64,000 nucleotides of DNA. Origin: Ficedula albicollis (taxonomy: Eukaryota; Chordata; Aves; Passeriformes; Muscicapidae). Of the stretch, positions 27,111-47,335 are shown one piece after another. Numbering within the stretch: the stretch's first letter is position 1; each line of letters starts with the position of its first letter. A program made the translations under genes and the position numbers. A model generated the notes under the pieces. That model was not told where the DNA came from and did no database searches. It worked only from the letters and a program-made list of their open reading frames with translations. The stretch covers positions 5,931,431 through 5,995,430 of the forward strand of contig NC_021680.1 in NCBI RefSeq assembly GCF_000247815.1, read 5' to 3'.

Positions 27111-27496
27111 AGAGGGTTTGGTGAAGTGGAAAATTTGCAACGTTTCTGCATTTGTTGCTTCCTTGAACTCCAGAGCAGGAGGGCCTGTCCTTTCAGATTT
27201 CATATGGAAATTGTGCATTGCTTTTGGGAAGCATCACTGTGAAAATAATGTCTTGGGAAGGGTAAGGCAAAGTAGGAAAAGAATAAAAAAACAATTGAAA
27301 AGGAAAAAAGCAATTAAAGAGTTAAAGCATCCCATTTTGAAGTATAATAGCAGGAGTGAGTCATGAAGAGCCCTTTTCTCTCTGAGATAAGCTCAGTGTG
27401 TGTGGCTAGACTTGGAAATAATCTGTCCCACAACAGAGGCCTGCTTAGCAGGATATCTTTTTATTTAAAAAAAAAAAAAAATCAGAAGAAATCCAT
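27111..27496. other. Unique sequence with A16 run
   Basis: It includes an A-run at about 27465-27481. No gene or transposon was recognised. Confidence 0.45.
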
Positions 27497-28102
27497 ATTA
27501 ATCTTTTCACATGTGCTGGAGACTCCTTTGTTGTGTCCAGGCCTAGAGCTCAGGAGAGCTGTTGATGTTTGTGGCCACATCCCTGTCCCTCTGTGCTCAG
27601 GCCAGAGGATGAGGTTGGCACCTTCCCCCACGAGCAGTGAACTTCAGGCAGTGGCCACACCCCAGCCAGGATGTGAAGAAGAGGATAGCAAATTTTCCTT
27701 GGAGAAAACATCCCCACTGTAAAGAAAGGGCATTAATTTTGCCCATCTCTTTCCTTATCACCTGCAACTCCTGTGGTAAGAAGTGCAAGAGGAAATGCTA
27801 TTAATCTTTTCACATGTGCTGGAGACTCCTTTGTTGTGTCCAGGCCTAGAGCTCAGGAGAGCTGTTGATGTTTGTGGCCACATCCCTGTCCCTCTGTGCT
27901 CAGGCCAGAGGATGAGGTTGGCACCTTCCCCCACGAGCAGTGAACTTCAGGCAGTGGCCACACCCCAGCCTGGATGTGAAGAAGAGGATAGCAAATTTTC
28001 CTTGGAGAAAACATCCCCACTGTAAAGAAAGGGCATTAATTTTGCCCATCTCTTTCCTTATCACCTGCAACTCCTGTGGTAAGAAGTGCAAGAGGAAATG
28101 CT
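27497..28102. repeat. Tandem duplication, 2 x 303 bp
   Basis: Copies at 27497-27799 and 27800-28102 start ATTAATCTTTTCACATG and end GCAAGAGGAAATGCT (copy 2). The only difference I noticed is CCAGCCAGG versus CCAGCCTGG. The flanking AGAAATCCAT before copy 1 and GGAAATGCT at the junction mark the breakpoints. The period is a multiple of three, so the same peptide occurs in two frames, but I see no coding signature. Confidence 0.94.
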
Positions 28103-28424
28103 GCAGGAACCAGGAGAAAAACTGTCCTTGGATAATGCCTCATAACAGGGGTTGTGGAAGGACTAAAGCAGCTCAGGGAGCTTTTCTATGAGCTTTGTAG
28201 AGCTTTCCATGAGGTATTTTTTCTTTTCTACAGGTCTACAGAAGCCATAATATTTATTGAGCTGGTTGTTCCTTGTATAAGACTAAATAATCCCTGTCCC
28301 TAAATAATATCCCTCAGATGAATTTCAGTGACCACACTGCTAAGGAAAATAGCATCTTTCTCAAAGTTTTAAGCACTGCCTTGGGGAAAAAAACTTACAT
28401 TCTTCAAAATCATTGTATAATCTT
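28103..28424. other. Unique sequence, nothing recognised
   Basis: A short interval between the 303-bp duplication and the SINE. No feature was recognised. Confidence 0.45.
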
Positions 28425-28550
28425 TGCTTAGAGCATGGTGCTGATAACCCCAAGGTCATGGGCTCATTATATATATATGGACCATTCAGCCAAGAGTTGG
28501 ACTCAATGATCTTTGTGGGTCAACTCAGAATATTCTGGGATTCTGTTGCT
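28425..28550 (+). mobile_element. tRNA-Ile-derived SINE with CR1-like tail
   Basis: The head GAGCATGGTGCTGATAA, then CCCCAAGGTCATGGG, matches the D-arm, anticodon and variable part of tRNA-Ile. The 3' part TTGGACTCAATGATCTTTG, then CAACTCAGAATATTCTGGG and ATTCTGTTG, resembles a CR1 3' end. This head-plus-tail structure is that of TguSINE1, which uses CR1 machinery for retrotransposition. The 5' end is truncated, and the B-box/T-loop region is replaced by an ATATATATAT stretch, so the internal pol III promoter is broken. Confidence 0.85.
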
Positions 28551-31200
28551 GGGGCCAAGGAAGAAAAAAAAGGAGCAAAAAAAAGCTCAAAAGTGAGTGA
28601 TTTGCAATAGAAGTCTGAACATTCTGCGTGGTCACTGTGTGTTTTTAAATACCTCATATTTCAGAACTAAAGGAACAAAGAGGATGAGGAATTACAGGCA
28701 ACACTCCAAAAGGAAAGGAAAGCCCTGCACACCACAACACCCTGCATCCATATACACCACGGATATCCCAGCAGAGCACACTCCAGCTGATGCACTGGAT
28801 TCACAAACCTCTCCCTGGGAATAACCACAGATTTCCCTCAGACTCTGCTTTCCAGCACTCAGGCTGAGAGGGGTTTGAAACACACAGATTGCAGTTTCCT
28901 GGCAGAAGGGCTGAGGACATGACCATGCATTTTGCCAGTGTGAGGATTCCATCCCAGTGCAGTGATTCCAGACTGGGACTGCAGCAGGCAAGGGTCAGGA
29001 TGAGAAACAGTGGTTGCTCCCCCCTGGACAAATGTCAGAAGAGAAGAAGAGTATCCCATCCAACCCACAGGCCTGAAGCTGTCTTATTGGCATTCACAGG
29101 GAAGGCTTGCAGGGAATAAGGGAGGAAATGAAAGGAAAATGAATGTATAAATAGCTGCAAAGCCCACCAGTGAATGCAATTTTAGGGAGTAAAGATGGAG
29201 CTGCCTGTAGATTTGCAATGCAGAGGTATTCAGGCAGCATTCCGCACTTTCACTGCCAGCCAAAAAAGTCAGTGCAAGACAAATAAAGTGTCAGAGGGAT
29301 AAATAAAGAGGAAATTACTATCAGGGATCCTTAAGAAAAAGACCAACACATATAAAGCAAAAATATCACAAAATTACCAAAAGTGGCAAGATAAAATTGG
29401 TTGCACAACTGAAATTATTCTTTAGTGCTGTGATCTATAAGGATGATAACCAAAGTATGAAATTAAGCTGGCAAGGCAAATCTATATTGAAGACCAAGTG
29501 GATTAACAGGGAACCTGTCCTTATGCGTTTTTTCCTGGAGTGGATGTTTAGCTGAAGAAAACATCAAAATACTGGATATTCTGATGTGACCAGTGTTCTC
29601 TGATTCATCTCTGAGAGTGGATTTCATGGTAAGGTTTATTTCCTTTAAATCTAAAATGTGGATGGTCCTGTACAACACACACAAGAGAATGTTTTACCTT
29701 CTACCTCTGAGTCCAGGAGAAAGAAAGAAACATTTGACTTTTAAAAGTTGATTTTAAAACTGAAGTCGTGCCAAGTATTAGCAAGAAGGGTTTGTTTTCT
29801 TAAAATATGTGGGCAATTGGAATGAGCATCACTGCACTACAGCAACCTTTTCATTGAACCCAGACTTATTGAGCTTAACTGCCTGTACACTAATTAAAGC
29901 ATCTCTCATCCTGTTTGTCCTATTCAGCACTACACTGCCAGCTCAGAATGGCTTTCACAAAGCCCAGGCAGTGATAAGTGTTAATGGTATTTTATTATTT
30001 CTCAGCTGCAATGAAGATATTTCTCTGGCTGCAGGCAAAAGCCTCCAGGGAGGAAAAGAAACACCTAAGAGTGGGAACATGCCCTCAGAGCATCACTGCT
30101 TCACCAGTTGCACTCTTTTCACTGCTGCTCAGGCAATGGAGAGACACCCACACATTCCCCTGGAAGATGCCTTTGTGCACTGTGTCTCTCCAGAGCCTCT
30201 GAGGGATGGGCAAGGAGCAAAGTGAATTATTGGAAGACTACATGAAGGAATAGGCAATGAAGCTGATTCAGGGGCTGGCAACAGGGGGAGAAATGACAGG
30301 ATCCCTTGGGCCAGGCAGAGTATTTATGGGATGCTGCTGGATATAAGTAAGAGCCTTTGGAAAGAGGCAGTGGTGACTCATGAGATCAGCAGGAATGGCC
30401 CTCTTGCTGTCAGTGGTGCCAGGGAGCCACTCAGCAACCAGGAAGCTCAAAGGCAGGACAGAGAAAGTCAGAAGGAAGCAAAGAGCTGGGAGATTTTCCT
30501 GTGTGCTCTGCAGTGCAGCAGCCCCAGCTCCTGGAGGTGCCCAGGGCTAGAGGACATCCCTCCCTAACCCTGCTGCCACCTCCAGAGAGGCTCCCTCGTG
30601 TTCCACTTCCTCTCTGCACAGTGAGCAAACTGCCTGATATGCTGAGATTGGCATTATATAAACACCAGACATCCAATGTTAATTAGGAAACTATGAAACA
30701 AATTTTTTTTTCTAAAAAAAAAAAAAAAAAAAAAAAAAACTCCTTTCAGGTTTATTAGAATGCTCCAGAATGGAATTTTGTCTCACTGTGTTCACATGGA
30801 AATAGCAGCATGTGTGTTCATGAGTGGCCCTGGCTGGAAAGGGTTTTACTCAGCTCACTGAGAGCTCCTAGGAAGTTGACCAAGGATTTAAGGGAACCCT
30901 GCCCTCAACCACTGTTTTGTGCTAGCATGTCTACCAGTCTTCTTTCCCTGACAAAATATACCACTTCTGATATACTTTAATGTGAAAGCCTAAATTGGTC
31001 TCTATGTGAACATTTGGGCTAATAAAACTTTATTATGCAAGTTCTCAGGAAAGCAAACACAAGGGATGTGAGCCTGGCCAAAGAAAATTGATTTTATATT
31101 TGAGCTGATATAGACGGAAAAGACATCAACGTTCTTTTTCTTTGCAGTTATTCTGTCCTAGAAAAGGGTTTCAGCCAATTTCTGAGATGTGTATCCTAGT
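28551..31200. other. Unique sequence, nothing recognised
   Basis: About 2.65 kb. An A26 run lies at 30714-30739. A 138-codon frame (29809-30225, +) has no domain signature. No transposon was recognised. Confidence 0.45.
30714..30739. repeat. A26 homopolymer
   Basis: 26 consecutive A following TTTTTTTTTCT. No retroposed gene body was recognised upstream. Confidence 0.85.
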
Positions 31201-31220
31201 ATAAGGTGGAGTAATTGGAG

Positions 31221-31488
<268 letters not shown>

Positions 31489-32019
31489 GCTGTCTCTTAG
31501 CAACTCAGCTTCTCCAGTCTCAAATAAAGAATTAGAATCTGACAATGTCACATTATTTTCCACAGTAAATTTGAAATTTGGCTTAATTAAAGCTTATGCT
31601 TTAGCTGGATTACCAATCAAGAAACCAGCAGCCACAGGGAGAAATAGTTTTTGTTCATGTATGTATGAGACACAATTTATTTCAAGCAATTGCTCAAGAA
31701 TCCAAGCATTTCCATCCCCACTGAAGCCCAGAGCAGCTCCCTGGTCCCCTGAGTGGGCTGTGTTCAGGGACACACATTCAGAGACCAGACCCTGAAAGAG
31801 ATTCAAGGGTGGATGCACTGATAGAAACTTTACTCCCAGGACTCTGCAAACCCAAATCCCTTCAGGGTCTAAGTGTCCAGGAGTTCCTGGGATCCCCCTG
31901 ATTTTCCACTCCTGCCACATTACAATAACCCTTTGCTTGGAAGCTTATACATGATACTTCCAGTGCCTAAAGGGAGCCTACAAAGGGTTAGAACGGGGCT
32001 TGTCATCAGGACATGGAGC
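31489..32019. other. Unique sequence, nothing recognised
   Basis: No feature was recognised before the forward CR1 copy. Confidence 0.4.
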
Positions 32020-32296
32020 ATCAGGATGAGTGAAAATGATTTTAACCTGAAGGAGGACAGAGTTAGATGGGATGTAGGGAAGAAATTCCTCCCTGTGGAT
32101 GTGGGGAGGCCCTGGCACAGGGTGCCCAGAGAAGCTGTGGCTGTCCCTGGATGCCTTGCAGTGTCCAAGGCCAGGCTGGATGGGACTTGGAGCAACCTGG
32201 GCTAGTGGAAGGTGTCCCTGCCCATGGCAGGGAGTGGAACTGGATGGGCTTTAAGGTCCCTCCCAACCCAAACCATTCTGGGATTCCATTATGTGA
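32020..32296 (+). mobile_element. CR1 LINE 3' fragment
   Basis: A forward-oriented CR1 3' part: GATGTAGGGAAGAAATTCC, GCACAGGGTGCCCAGAGAAG, CAACCTGGGCTAGTGGAAGG, CTGCCCATGGCAGGGAG, ending CCCAACCCAAACCATTCTGG and GGATTCCATTATG. It is 5' truncated. Confidence 0.93.
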
Positions 32297-34947
32297 CCTA
32301 AACTGATGCATATTCTGCAAAATCCTATAGAGTTATCCAAACATAACACAGGTCAAAGCCTTCAAAGTGCAAGATTCAGATTAAAATGACACTAAGGTTT
32401 ATTAAAGGGATGCCTTCAGAATCAAATCCAGCTGTGTGAAGGCCACTCACAAGTCCCTGTGCTGTAATTTTTGCACAGGTGTCTGCTGGCACCCATGTAA
32501 GCAGAGCAGCTGAGCTGGGAGGAGGAGTGAGCCCAGAAGACTAAAAAATGAGGGGAGTTTCACCCCAAAATTGGATTGTCATCAACGTGACACTTCTCTG
32601 GGTCCCCCAACAGAATCTTTATCTTGGTGGTATGAACAGGGACAACTTCAAAGCCAAACCCCACAGATCCAGATAGATCCAGAAACAGCCTATAGCTCTC
32701 CCAAGCTCAGCTTAGCACTTCCCTTATCCAGTCATTATCCCACCACACCGTGGAAATAAAACCCTGGTGCTCATCTCCAGATAAACAGACATTATTATTC
32801 CCATAAAAGAAAATGAGGCAAAGGAATTACCACAGTTCTCTTGCCTATGGCACACGAAATATAATTTAAAATCCTCCCAGCTCATCATAAAATCTCATCA
32901 TTGTTTAAAATGGTAGAAGATACAGTCTTTGAAACTTTTAAATATTTAATTTGCATATTTCTAAATCAAAGGCAAAGTCTGGATTGCAAGGTGCAGTGAG
33001 GAAAGAGAATATTTTTTAGTTCTGGTAAACACAAGCGTAGCCTGTTTCTAATGAGTAGCAATCAAGAGACACTGCAGGGACACAGAACATAAAATAGTGA
33101 GAGAATCCAATATGCTGCTATTCCTGGCAGTCCTAAAAATTAATTCAAACCTGCATCCATTACAACAGTAATGGAAAAGTAGAGCTCCATGTCTGTAAAT
33201 ATTAGGAGCATGGCTGATATTCTCATTTCCTCCCCCATCTCAATTAAGTATGGCACCTTGCAGTTAAATTACACAATGTGGCCACAGACTGTAAACAAAA
33301 CAATCACTGTTACAAATGTTTGTGCCTAATAAATAGATATACTGCTGTATTAGGGAGAGTTATGCCTCATGCAATAGATGTTCCCTTCCAAACAGGTAGA
33401 TCTCTTATTAAGCATTTGATGATTCATTTCTCCCTCCCCAAAAAGATAGCACAGAAAGAAGCCTTCTGCTGGTGCATCTTCTGCAAATCACACCCAAAAT
33501 CTTAATAAAGTAGCTCCCAATCTGCTTCAGACCTAATTCTCCCAGGCAGTTGTACGTTGTCAGCCTCACTCAAATGCTTAAAATGCATCAATGTTTATTC
33601 TTTAAACTGGAAAAAGCAATCATTGAGGATGATAATCCAAGAATCAGCCTGTGCCCCTCTGCCCCTCGGTGGATTTGACTGCCTGATCTTTTCTCATCCT
33701 TGTGTAACCCCAGCATCCCCGCTTCATTTAATTCCTTAAGCTTTAATTAAAAAACAGCAATGAAAGCCAGCAAGAAAAAGCAGCTGAAAATTCCTTTATA
33801 GCTCACAGAACAGCCAATATTGCTTGGAGAAGAGACAGCAAACACCACAGCTGAATACAAAGGCAGCCCACTGCAGCTTAATCTCTCCTCTGTTTTATTC
33901 TGCTGAGGAATACTTCACAGAGCTGGTCTTTTATTCATGCTCTGGCACCAGGAAAAGGGAAAACCGTGAGACTTGTCCAGGAGCTTGTACATCACAGTCA
34001 CGTCCTTTGCTCTGGCTCTCTCCTCCTGGCTTCGAGCTGCGAGCGTGGATTCTGCTCAGCAGCAGAATGTTACTAGGGGTGCACGGTTCTTACAACACAA
34101 ACTCCACGGCTCGGTGACTCTGTGTGGTGAAGCTGGAGGTGCTGTTCTGGTTGGGAGCTCCAAGATGTGGCCAAACCCTGTTTCAGTGGCCGGGAGAGGT
34201 GGATGCCAGGGTAGCCCAGCTCGTTATCGGCGTGTGCGTGCGCCAAGGGCAGAGCAGCTTCAAACCCAAGCACAAATGGCTCTCCCACCACAGGGGCAAC
34301 AGGAGAGTCCCCAGGGACACAGACTGTATCAAGAGGGAGTTTTCCTCACTCAGAAACCCTCAGACCAAGGAATTCCCCACGCCCATCCCAAAGCAGAGGC
34401 CCTTTGAGATGCTGACCTGACACAGCACTTAACTCTGTGTGCTCCAGCTCTGGATTTTATTCAAAGCTCCAGCAGCTGGAGGAGCAGCTTGGGTCATGCC
34501 CTGAGTGGTTTTCATTGTTTCAGCTGAAGCTGTGATCACTGAAGATGGGCAAGGGATGGTTTTTCCCCATTTCAGGAGCCTTTGGATGTGTTTAGGTTTT
34601 GTTTTGTCACCTATCTACAAATTCCTGGATGACTTTAGGCCAAATGAAAAGTTTTATTGGAGTTTCTTTTCCATATTTTTCCACATGTTTTACAGTTTGC
34701 AGTTCAGAATAAAGTCATAAGTGAATCAAGAAAATTGATATTAACTTTTACAAATGTTTTCAAGAAATCCTTAAATGGAGACAAAAGCAAACAAAAAACC
34801 CCCAAAACAGCAAACAACCAAAAACCAATCAATATGCTCAACAGAAGCAGACTTCACCACAAAATATCTGTTTTGACAAACTGATGTATTTGGATGAAAA
34901 GGAATAACACAAATAAATCTAGCCAAGTTCTGTAATTGTTATAAAAC
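32297..34947. other. Unique sequence, nothing recognised
   Basis: About 2.65 kb. Frames of 97-144 codons around 33824-34420 overlap in different phases and show no family signature. Confidence 0.45.
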
Positions 34948-35075
34948 TGTGGCTGCCCCTGGATCCCTGGGAGTACCCAAGGCCAGGCTGGACAGGGCTT
35001 GGAGCATCCTGGGCTAGTGGAAGGTGTCCCTGCCCATGGCAGGATCTTTCTAACCCAAACCACTCTGGGATTGTA
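34948..35075 (+). mobile_element. CR1 LINE 3' fragment
   Basis: CTGTGGCTGCCCCTGGATCC, CTGGGCTAGTGGAAGGTGTC, CCTGCCCATGGCAGG, then TAACCCAAACCACTCTGGG. The stretch between GGCAGG and CTTTCTAACCC is shorter than usual, so there is a small internal deletion. The tandem duplication breakpoint (35046) lies inside this element. Confidence 0.88.
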
Positions 35076-36387
35076 AGATTCTGGCCTTTCAGTCCTCAAA
35101 ATTGGTGACCATGCCATAAATTGTCTTTTTTTTCCAACTGGCTTTGGCTGCAATATGCTGACACTGGAAGGAACTACACTTCTGCATTCCCCTTCCTTAG
35201 CTCAGTAATTTTATGGCTTTCAATCTGACTTTTTAAATGAGAGTTTATAGTGTTTCACCTCTCTCTAAAATGAGCAAGTCTGTAAGAACTTTGCTGTTTG
35301 ATTAAGTTATCATGCATGAAGAGCCAGAAAAATTTAAGACAATTGTTCATTTAAATTGCTGTTAATTACATCCTCCTGACATAGTTATTGTACTTTACGC
35401 ACACTTTGGATAAAACTACTGTAGTATCTAATTGAAGTCAAAAATATTTCTGACATTTTAATGAACACACCAATAAGTTTTATTTTACAAGACTTGCAAA
35501 TGAACCACGGAGGATTAGAAAATGGCATTCAAGGTCTGCATATAATTGAAATACATAACACAGGAGGGGGGAAATTTAGTGCCATGTTAAAGGGATACAA
35601 AAGGTAGGAGCACCTTGGTATTTGAGATGTGCTGGAGTAAATAAGGTCTCTGTAGAATAGAAGCCATTCTTTTTTTTTAACCACCAAAGTTTCAAGAAGT
35701 CAATGGAATGTCACAGCTTTCTAACCCAAACCACTCTGGGGTTGTAAGATTCTGACCTTTCAGTCCTCAAAATTGGTGACCATGCCATAAATTGTCTTTT
35801 TTTTCCAACTGGCTTTGGCTGCAATATGCTGACACTGGAAGGAACTACACTTCTGCATTCCCCTTCCTTAGCTCAGTAATTTTATGGCTTTCAATCTGAC
35901 TTTTTAAATGAGAGTTTATAGTGTTTCACCTCTCTCTAAAATGAGCAAGTCTGTAAGAACTTTGCTGTTTGATTAAGTTATCATGCATGAAGAGCCAGAA
36001 AAATTTAAGACAATTGTTCATTTAAATTGCTGTTAATTACATCCTCCTGACATAGTTATTGTACTTTACGCACACTTTGGATAAAACTACTGTAGTATCT
36101 AATTGAAGTCAAAAATATTTCTGACATTTTAATGAACACACCAATAAGTTTTATTTTACAAGACTTGCAAATGAACCACGGAGGATTAGAAAATGGCATT
36201 CAAGGTCTGCATATAATTGAAATACATAACACAGGAGGGGGGAAATTTAGTGCCATGTTAAAGGGATACAAAAGGTAGGAGCACCTTGGTATTTGAGATG
36301 TGCTGGAGTAAATAAGGTCTCTGTAGAATAGAAGCCATTCTTTTTTTTTAACCACCAAAGTTTCAAGAAGTCAATGGAATGTCACAG
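35046..36387. repeat. Tandem duplication, 2 x 671 bp
   Basis: Copy 1 at 35046-35716, copy 2 at 35717-36387. Both start CTTTCTAACCCAAACCACTC. The copies differ near the start (CTGGGATTG versus CTGGGGTTG, TGGCC versus TGACC) and look identical elsewhere. The unit begins within the CR1 3' tail and otherwise holds AT-rich unique sequence with no gene. Confidence 0.94.
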
Positions 36388-37430
36388 CATCGTTGCCACC
36401 AGCCACAGACAGCAAGCCTGAGGACTCAGAAGCCATTATCCCTGCTCCTTACCAGAGATCCCATTTCCATCTCACTTTTACGGGAATTTTACATAATTAT
36501 TTGTGGAAGTCAAGTGGAACTTCACAGAGTCAGTGGAGCTGCGCTGGATGAACCAGAAGTGGGAAGACAAGGAGTTGTCTGGAGTTCAGAGCATTCCTGG
36601 TGCTTGTGAGGTTTTCCACATGAGAGCTCAGCTGGAGAGGAGCAGGAACTGAAGGCATTTAAAGCTGTTAATCAGACATATCGATCCCACAGTTATCCAG
36701 CTGTCTGGATGCATTTTACCCAGCCACAGAAGAAGAAGGAGGCTGGATCACACCTGTGTTCCATGGAAAATGTTCAGTGCCAGGCATCCCTTGCTGCAGC
36801 AGTAAACTCTTGTCAAAGGAAAGAGGAGATGGTCAGACCAGCCCATTTCCCAGTGACCAACAGCTGTGTAAAACAGGACAATGAGGAGAGATAAATAGAT
36901 ACACTCAAGTGCACATCTACACTTTAATATGCAACAAATTGTGCACCCAGAAATCTTTAGTCTCTTGAGCAGTTCCTCAAACTCTCGAAGCTTCTTTCTA
37001 AGTCTTCAGCCTCTCTCTGTGCTCTCTGTGCTGCAACAACTAATCCCAAAAGCAGCATCCTGGCTGCACTGGAAGTGCTGTGGTGGAGACCAAAGTGGCA
37101 GCTCAGCCCCTCACTTCCCCTCAGGGGAATTGGGGAGAGAATGATGGGGTAAAAGTGAGAAAACTCCTGGGTTGAGATCAAACAGGTTGATAGGGAAGGC
37201 AAAAGGTGTGCACACAACAAAATTAAACCAAGGAATTCATTCCCTGCTTCTGCTGGGCAGGTGTTCAGCAGGAGAGCAGGCTCCATCCCTCAGACAAAAA
37301 CTTACATACTGAACTTATGAAATATCCCTTGAGTCTCTTAGATTCTGTCCTGGCTGTCCCCTCCCAGCTCCTGGTGCTCCTCCAGCCCCTTGCTGCTGGG
37401 AAGAGTGAGGAGCAGGGTCTGTGTGAGTAA
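36388..37430. other. Unique sequence, nothing recognised
   Basis: About 1 kb. The 109-codon minus frame (36957-37286) has no domain. No repeat was recognised. Confidence 0.45.
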
Positions 37431-44830
<7,400 letters not shown>

Positions 44831-45050
44831 GGTGAAGTGTGTGCTTTGCGTTTGAATAGGAGGTTTAATGGGGAAAAGGAGAGAAGGTAATTCCAATGTT
44901 AGATGGAAAGGTCTCCTCAAGAAAGGTTTTCTAATTTCTTGGTGAAGTGTGTGCTTTGCGTTTGAATAGGAGGTTTAATGGGGAAAAGGAGAGAAGGTAA
45001 TTCCAATGTTAGATGGAAAGGTCTCCTCAAGAAAGGTTTTCTAATTTCTA
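44831..45050. repeat. Tandem duplication, 2 x 110 bp
   Basis: Copies at 44831-44940 and 44941-45050 start GGTGAAGTGTGTGCTTTGCG and end TTTTCTAATTTCT. They appear identical. Confidence 0.93.
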
Positions 45051-46982
45051 CCCCAATAGTGGATCAGGAGAGGGCTGAGAGTCACCAGCAATATTTTCTG
45101 AACAACAGGAGCCATCATTTCTAACAGAAGCCCTTTTAGTGTTTACTCAGTCTAGAGAGATGGAATCTGAAAATCTGCATCACTTTCCATTTCATCACAT
45201 CCAGGTTATCTCCAAACCAGCAAAAGTGGGATACTTCTTTTTTCCCTTTCCACCCTCATTCTGCAATCATTTCTCTACCTACATTCCTCTCACTGGAAAT
45301 ACTAATTTTCAATTTCATTTGCACATAGCAAGCGTTCTGTCTCTAATGATGATGAGGCAGCAAAAGGTGTAGAGGGAAATCCCACACTGCCTAATCCAAG
45401 CTCTGGTAGCTGAACCCCTCTCCAGTCACTCACCACCTCAAAATTTGGAACTGCAGAAGGGAGGCCAACTGATGAAGACAAATCTCTGCATTTTAATGAG
45501 CAGTCCTGCAATATTTACTTGGTTAAAAGACAGTGGATACTTCATCTTGCCTGTCATAACAAATATGCTCCTCCTGGCAACTCAGCATCTCGTGTTCAAC
45601 ACTGCACTGACAAATGCACCTCTCCTCTTTTGTGATGACAGCAGACACAATTTCAGAGGGAATAGACCTGCAGATTAACTGAGGTTGGGTTGTTTTTTTT
45701 TTATTTTATAGATGCAGTGCTTCTTCTCGAGCTAGGTTTTTTTAAATTTTATAGATGCAGTGCTTCTTCTCGAGCTAAAGACCACTACTCTACTTTAAGT
45801 CTGCCACCCCAATTCAGAGCCATGTCAACACTCTCCCTGTAAATCCCAAGCTTCATGCATGTAGAAGTGAATTGAAATGCAGAGGTTAATGGACAAGTCT
45901 GGAGTCAGGAATAGGGCCCAGCTTCCCAAACTGCATTTGCCCTGCTAGGTATGAGGACAAAGTGATAGCTCCTCACACGTGGAACTGATAAAAAGTATTC
46001 CTCCATCACTTTCCCAGCATCATCTCCTCTGCAGACCCTCTAAAAGGACATGAGTGAGCTCAACTCTCACACACCCCTGCCCCTCAAACTTGTCAGAAGG
46101 GTAAAGAAATCTGTCCTTCTTGCCTTACTTTCTGTTCTTGCAGCAAACTTCCCCTCCCCAGGGCTTGTTTTACACCACCTGTAGCTTGTTCATGTAGAGG
46201 TGGCTGCAGGAAAGGGCATCAGAAACTGATGGTTTCTGAGACACTCTGACAGTGATGGATGAACATCACATATCCTGACATTACTTCCCACTATTTCACA
46301 CAGGAGAGTTAGGAATGGATTCATTGAGCAATGTTTCCCCTTTTCATGATCCATCTTGAGATGACAATCCAATTTTCAGGTCAAGATAAAATTCTTAAGA
46401 GATGGAAAAGTCACAGGTGGCAAGAATAATGGCTGTGGGTGATGGCAGAAGGAGGAATGGCTCTGGTATGGGTTTTGTGGTCGAGAAACACAGGATATGA
46501 TGGAGGAAGGAGCACAGTGTGGGAGTTCAATGAAGCAGTGCAGTAGTTGGCTTGTGCACAGCCAGCCCTGTTCTACTCACAGATCACACAAAAATGCACA
46601 GGCATTCCTTTCTCCAGACTTCTGACAGCAGAAATAATATAAAAATATATCTGTGAGTATTCAATTTTCCCTAGTCAAAGTCCAGCCAGAGTCACTATTT
46701 ATCATCATTTATTCCAGTAAGTAGAAGCCACACCCAGACCAATTATCTCACTGTCAAAGCTTGTAAATGGTGTTCTGGTATCATGGGATTCCTGTTCAGG
46801 AGTTTTGTTTGAATTCTGAGGCCTCTAATCTTTATCAGATATTACACCCCACTCATCACTGTCAGGAGCCAAAGCAGCATCAGCATGCATTGCTAACAGG
46901 GCTGTCTTTAGCATGTGAATCATCCTGCACATTATCCTCCAAATTCCTACTTGCCTGAGAAAAATTAACTCCACATGACCAG
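45051..46982. other. Unique sequence with one 43-bp duplication
   Basis: Nothing recognised apart from the short duplication near 45705-45776. Confidence 0.45.
45691..45776. repeat. Tandem duplication, 43-bp period
   Basis: ATGCAGTGCTTCTTCTCGAG occurs at 45712 and 45755, each followed by CTA and preceded by T-rich TTTTATAG. Confidence 0.88.
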
Positions 46983-47095
46983 GACAGGTTAGATGGGGTT
47001 TGGAGCAACCTAGAAGGTGTCCCTGCCCATGGCAGGAGGGAGAATGACATGAACTTTAAGGTTCCTTCCAACCCAAACCAGTCTGGGATTTTGGA
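46983..47095 (+). mobile_element. CR1 LINE 3' fragment
   Basis: A forward copy: GGTTAGATGGGGTTTGGAGC, GAAGGTGTCCCTGCCCATGG, CCTTCCAACCCAAACCAGTC, ending TGGGATTTTGG. It lies head-to-head with the minus-strand CR1 at 47336, about 240 bp away. Confidence 0.88.
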
Positions 47096-47208
47096 ATTCT
47101 CTGACACTGTGGGTATCAGCTGTTCACTGCTTTCCATGGAATATGAGGTTTTGGAATTCTCTGACATTGTGGGTATCAGCTGTTCACTGCTTTCCATGGA
47201 ATATGAGG
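47089..47208. repeat. Tandem duplication, 2 x 60 bp
   Basis: TTTTGGAATTCTCTGACA begins both copies (47089 and 47149). They differ by CACTG versus CATTG. The duplication begins at the end of a CR1 tail. Confidence 0.92.
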
Positions 47209-47335
47209 TTAGGGAATGGTTTAGTGGACAATAAAATTCACTAACTGGATGCTTGGAAAAAATGTTTTCATAGAAACAACACATGACTGTGGCCAAGCAA
47301 GGCTTTTGCAAGATGCAAAGGGTAGAATTCATTTA

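Noticed and set aside
26397..27242. 281-codon plus-strand frame
   Set aside because: Most of it is antisense CR1 sequence; the ends show no domain.
28425..28490. Functional tRNA-Ile gene
   Set aside because: The acceptor and D-arm start are missing, the T-arm is replaced by TA repeats and a CR1-like tail follows. It is a SINE fragment.
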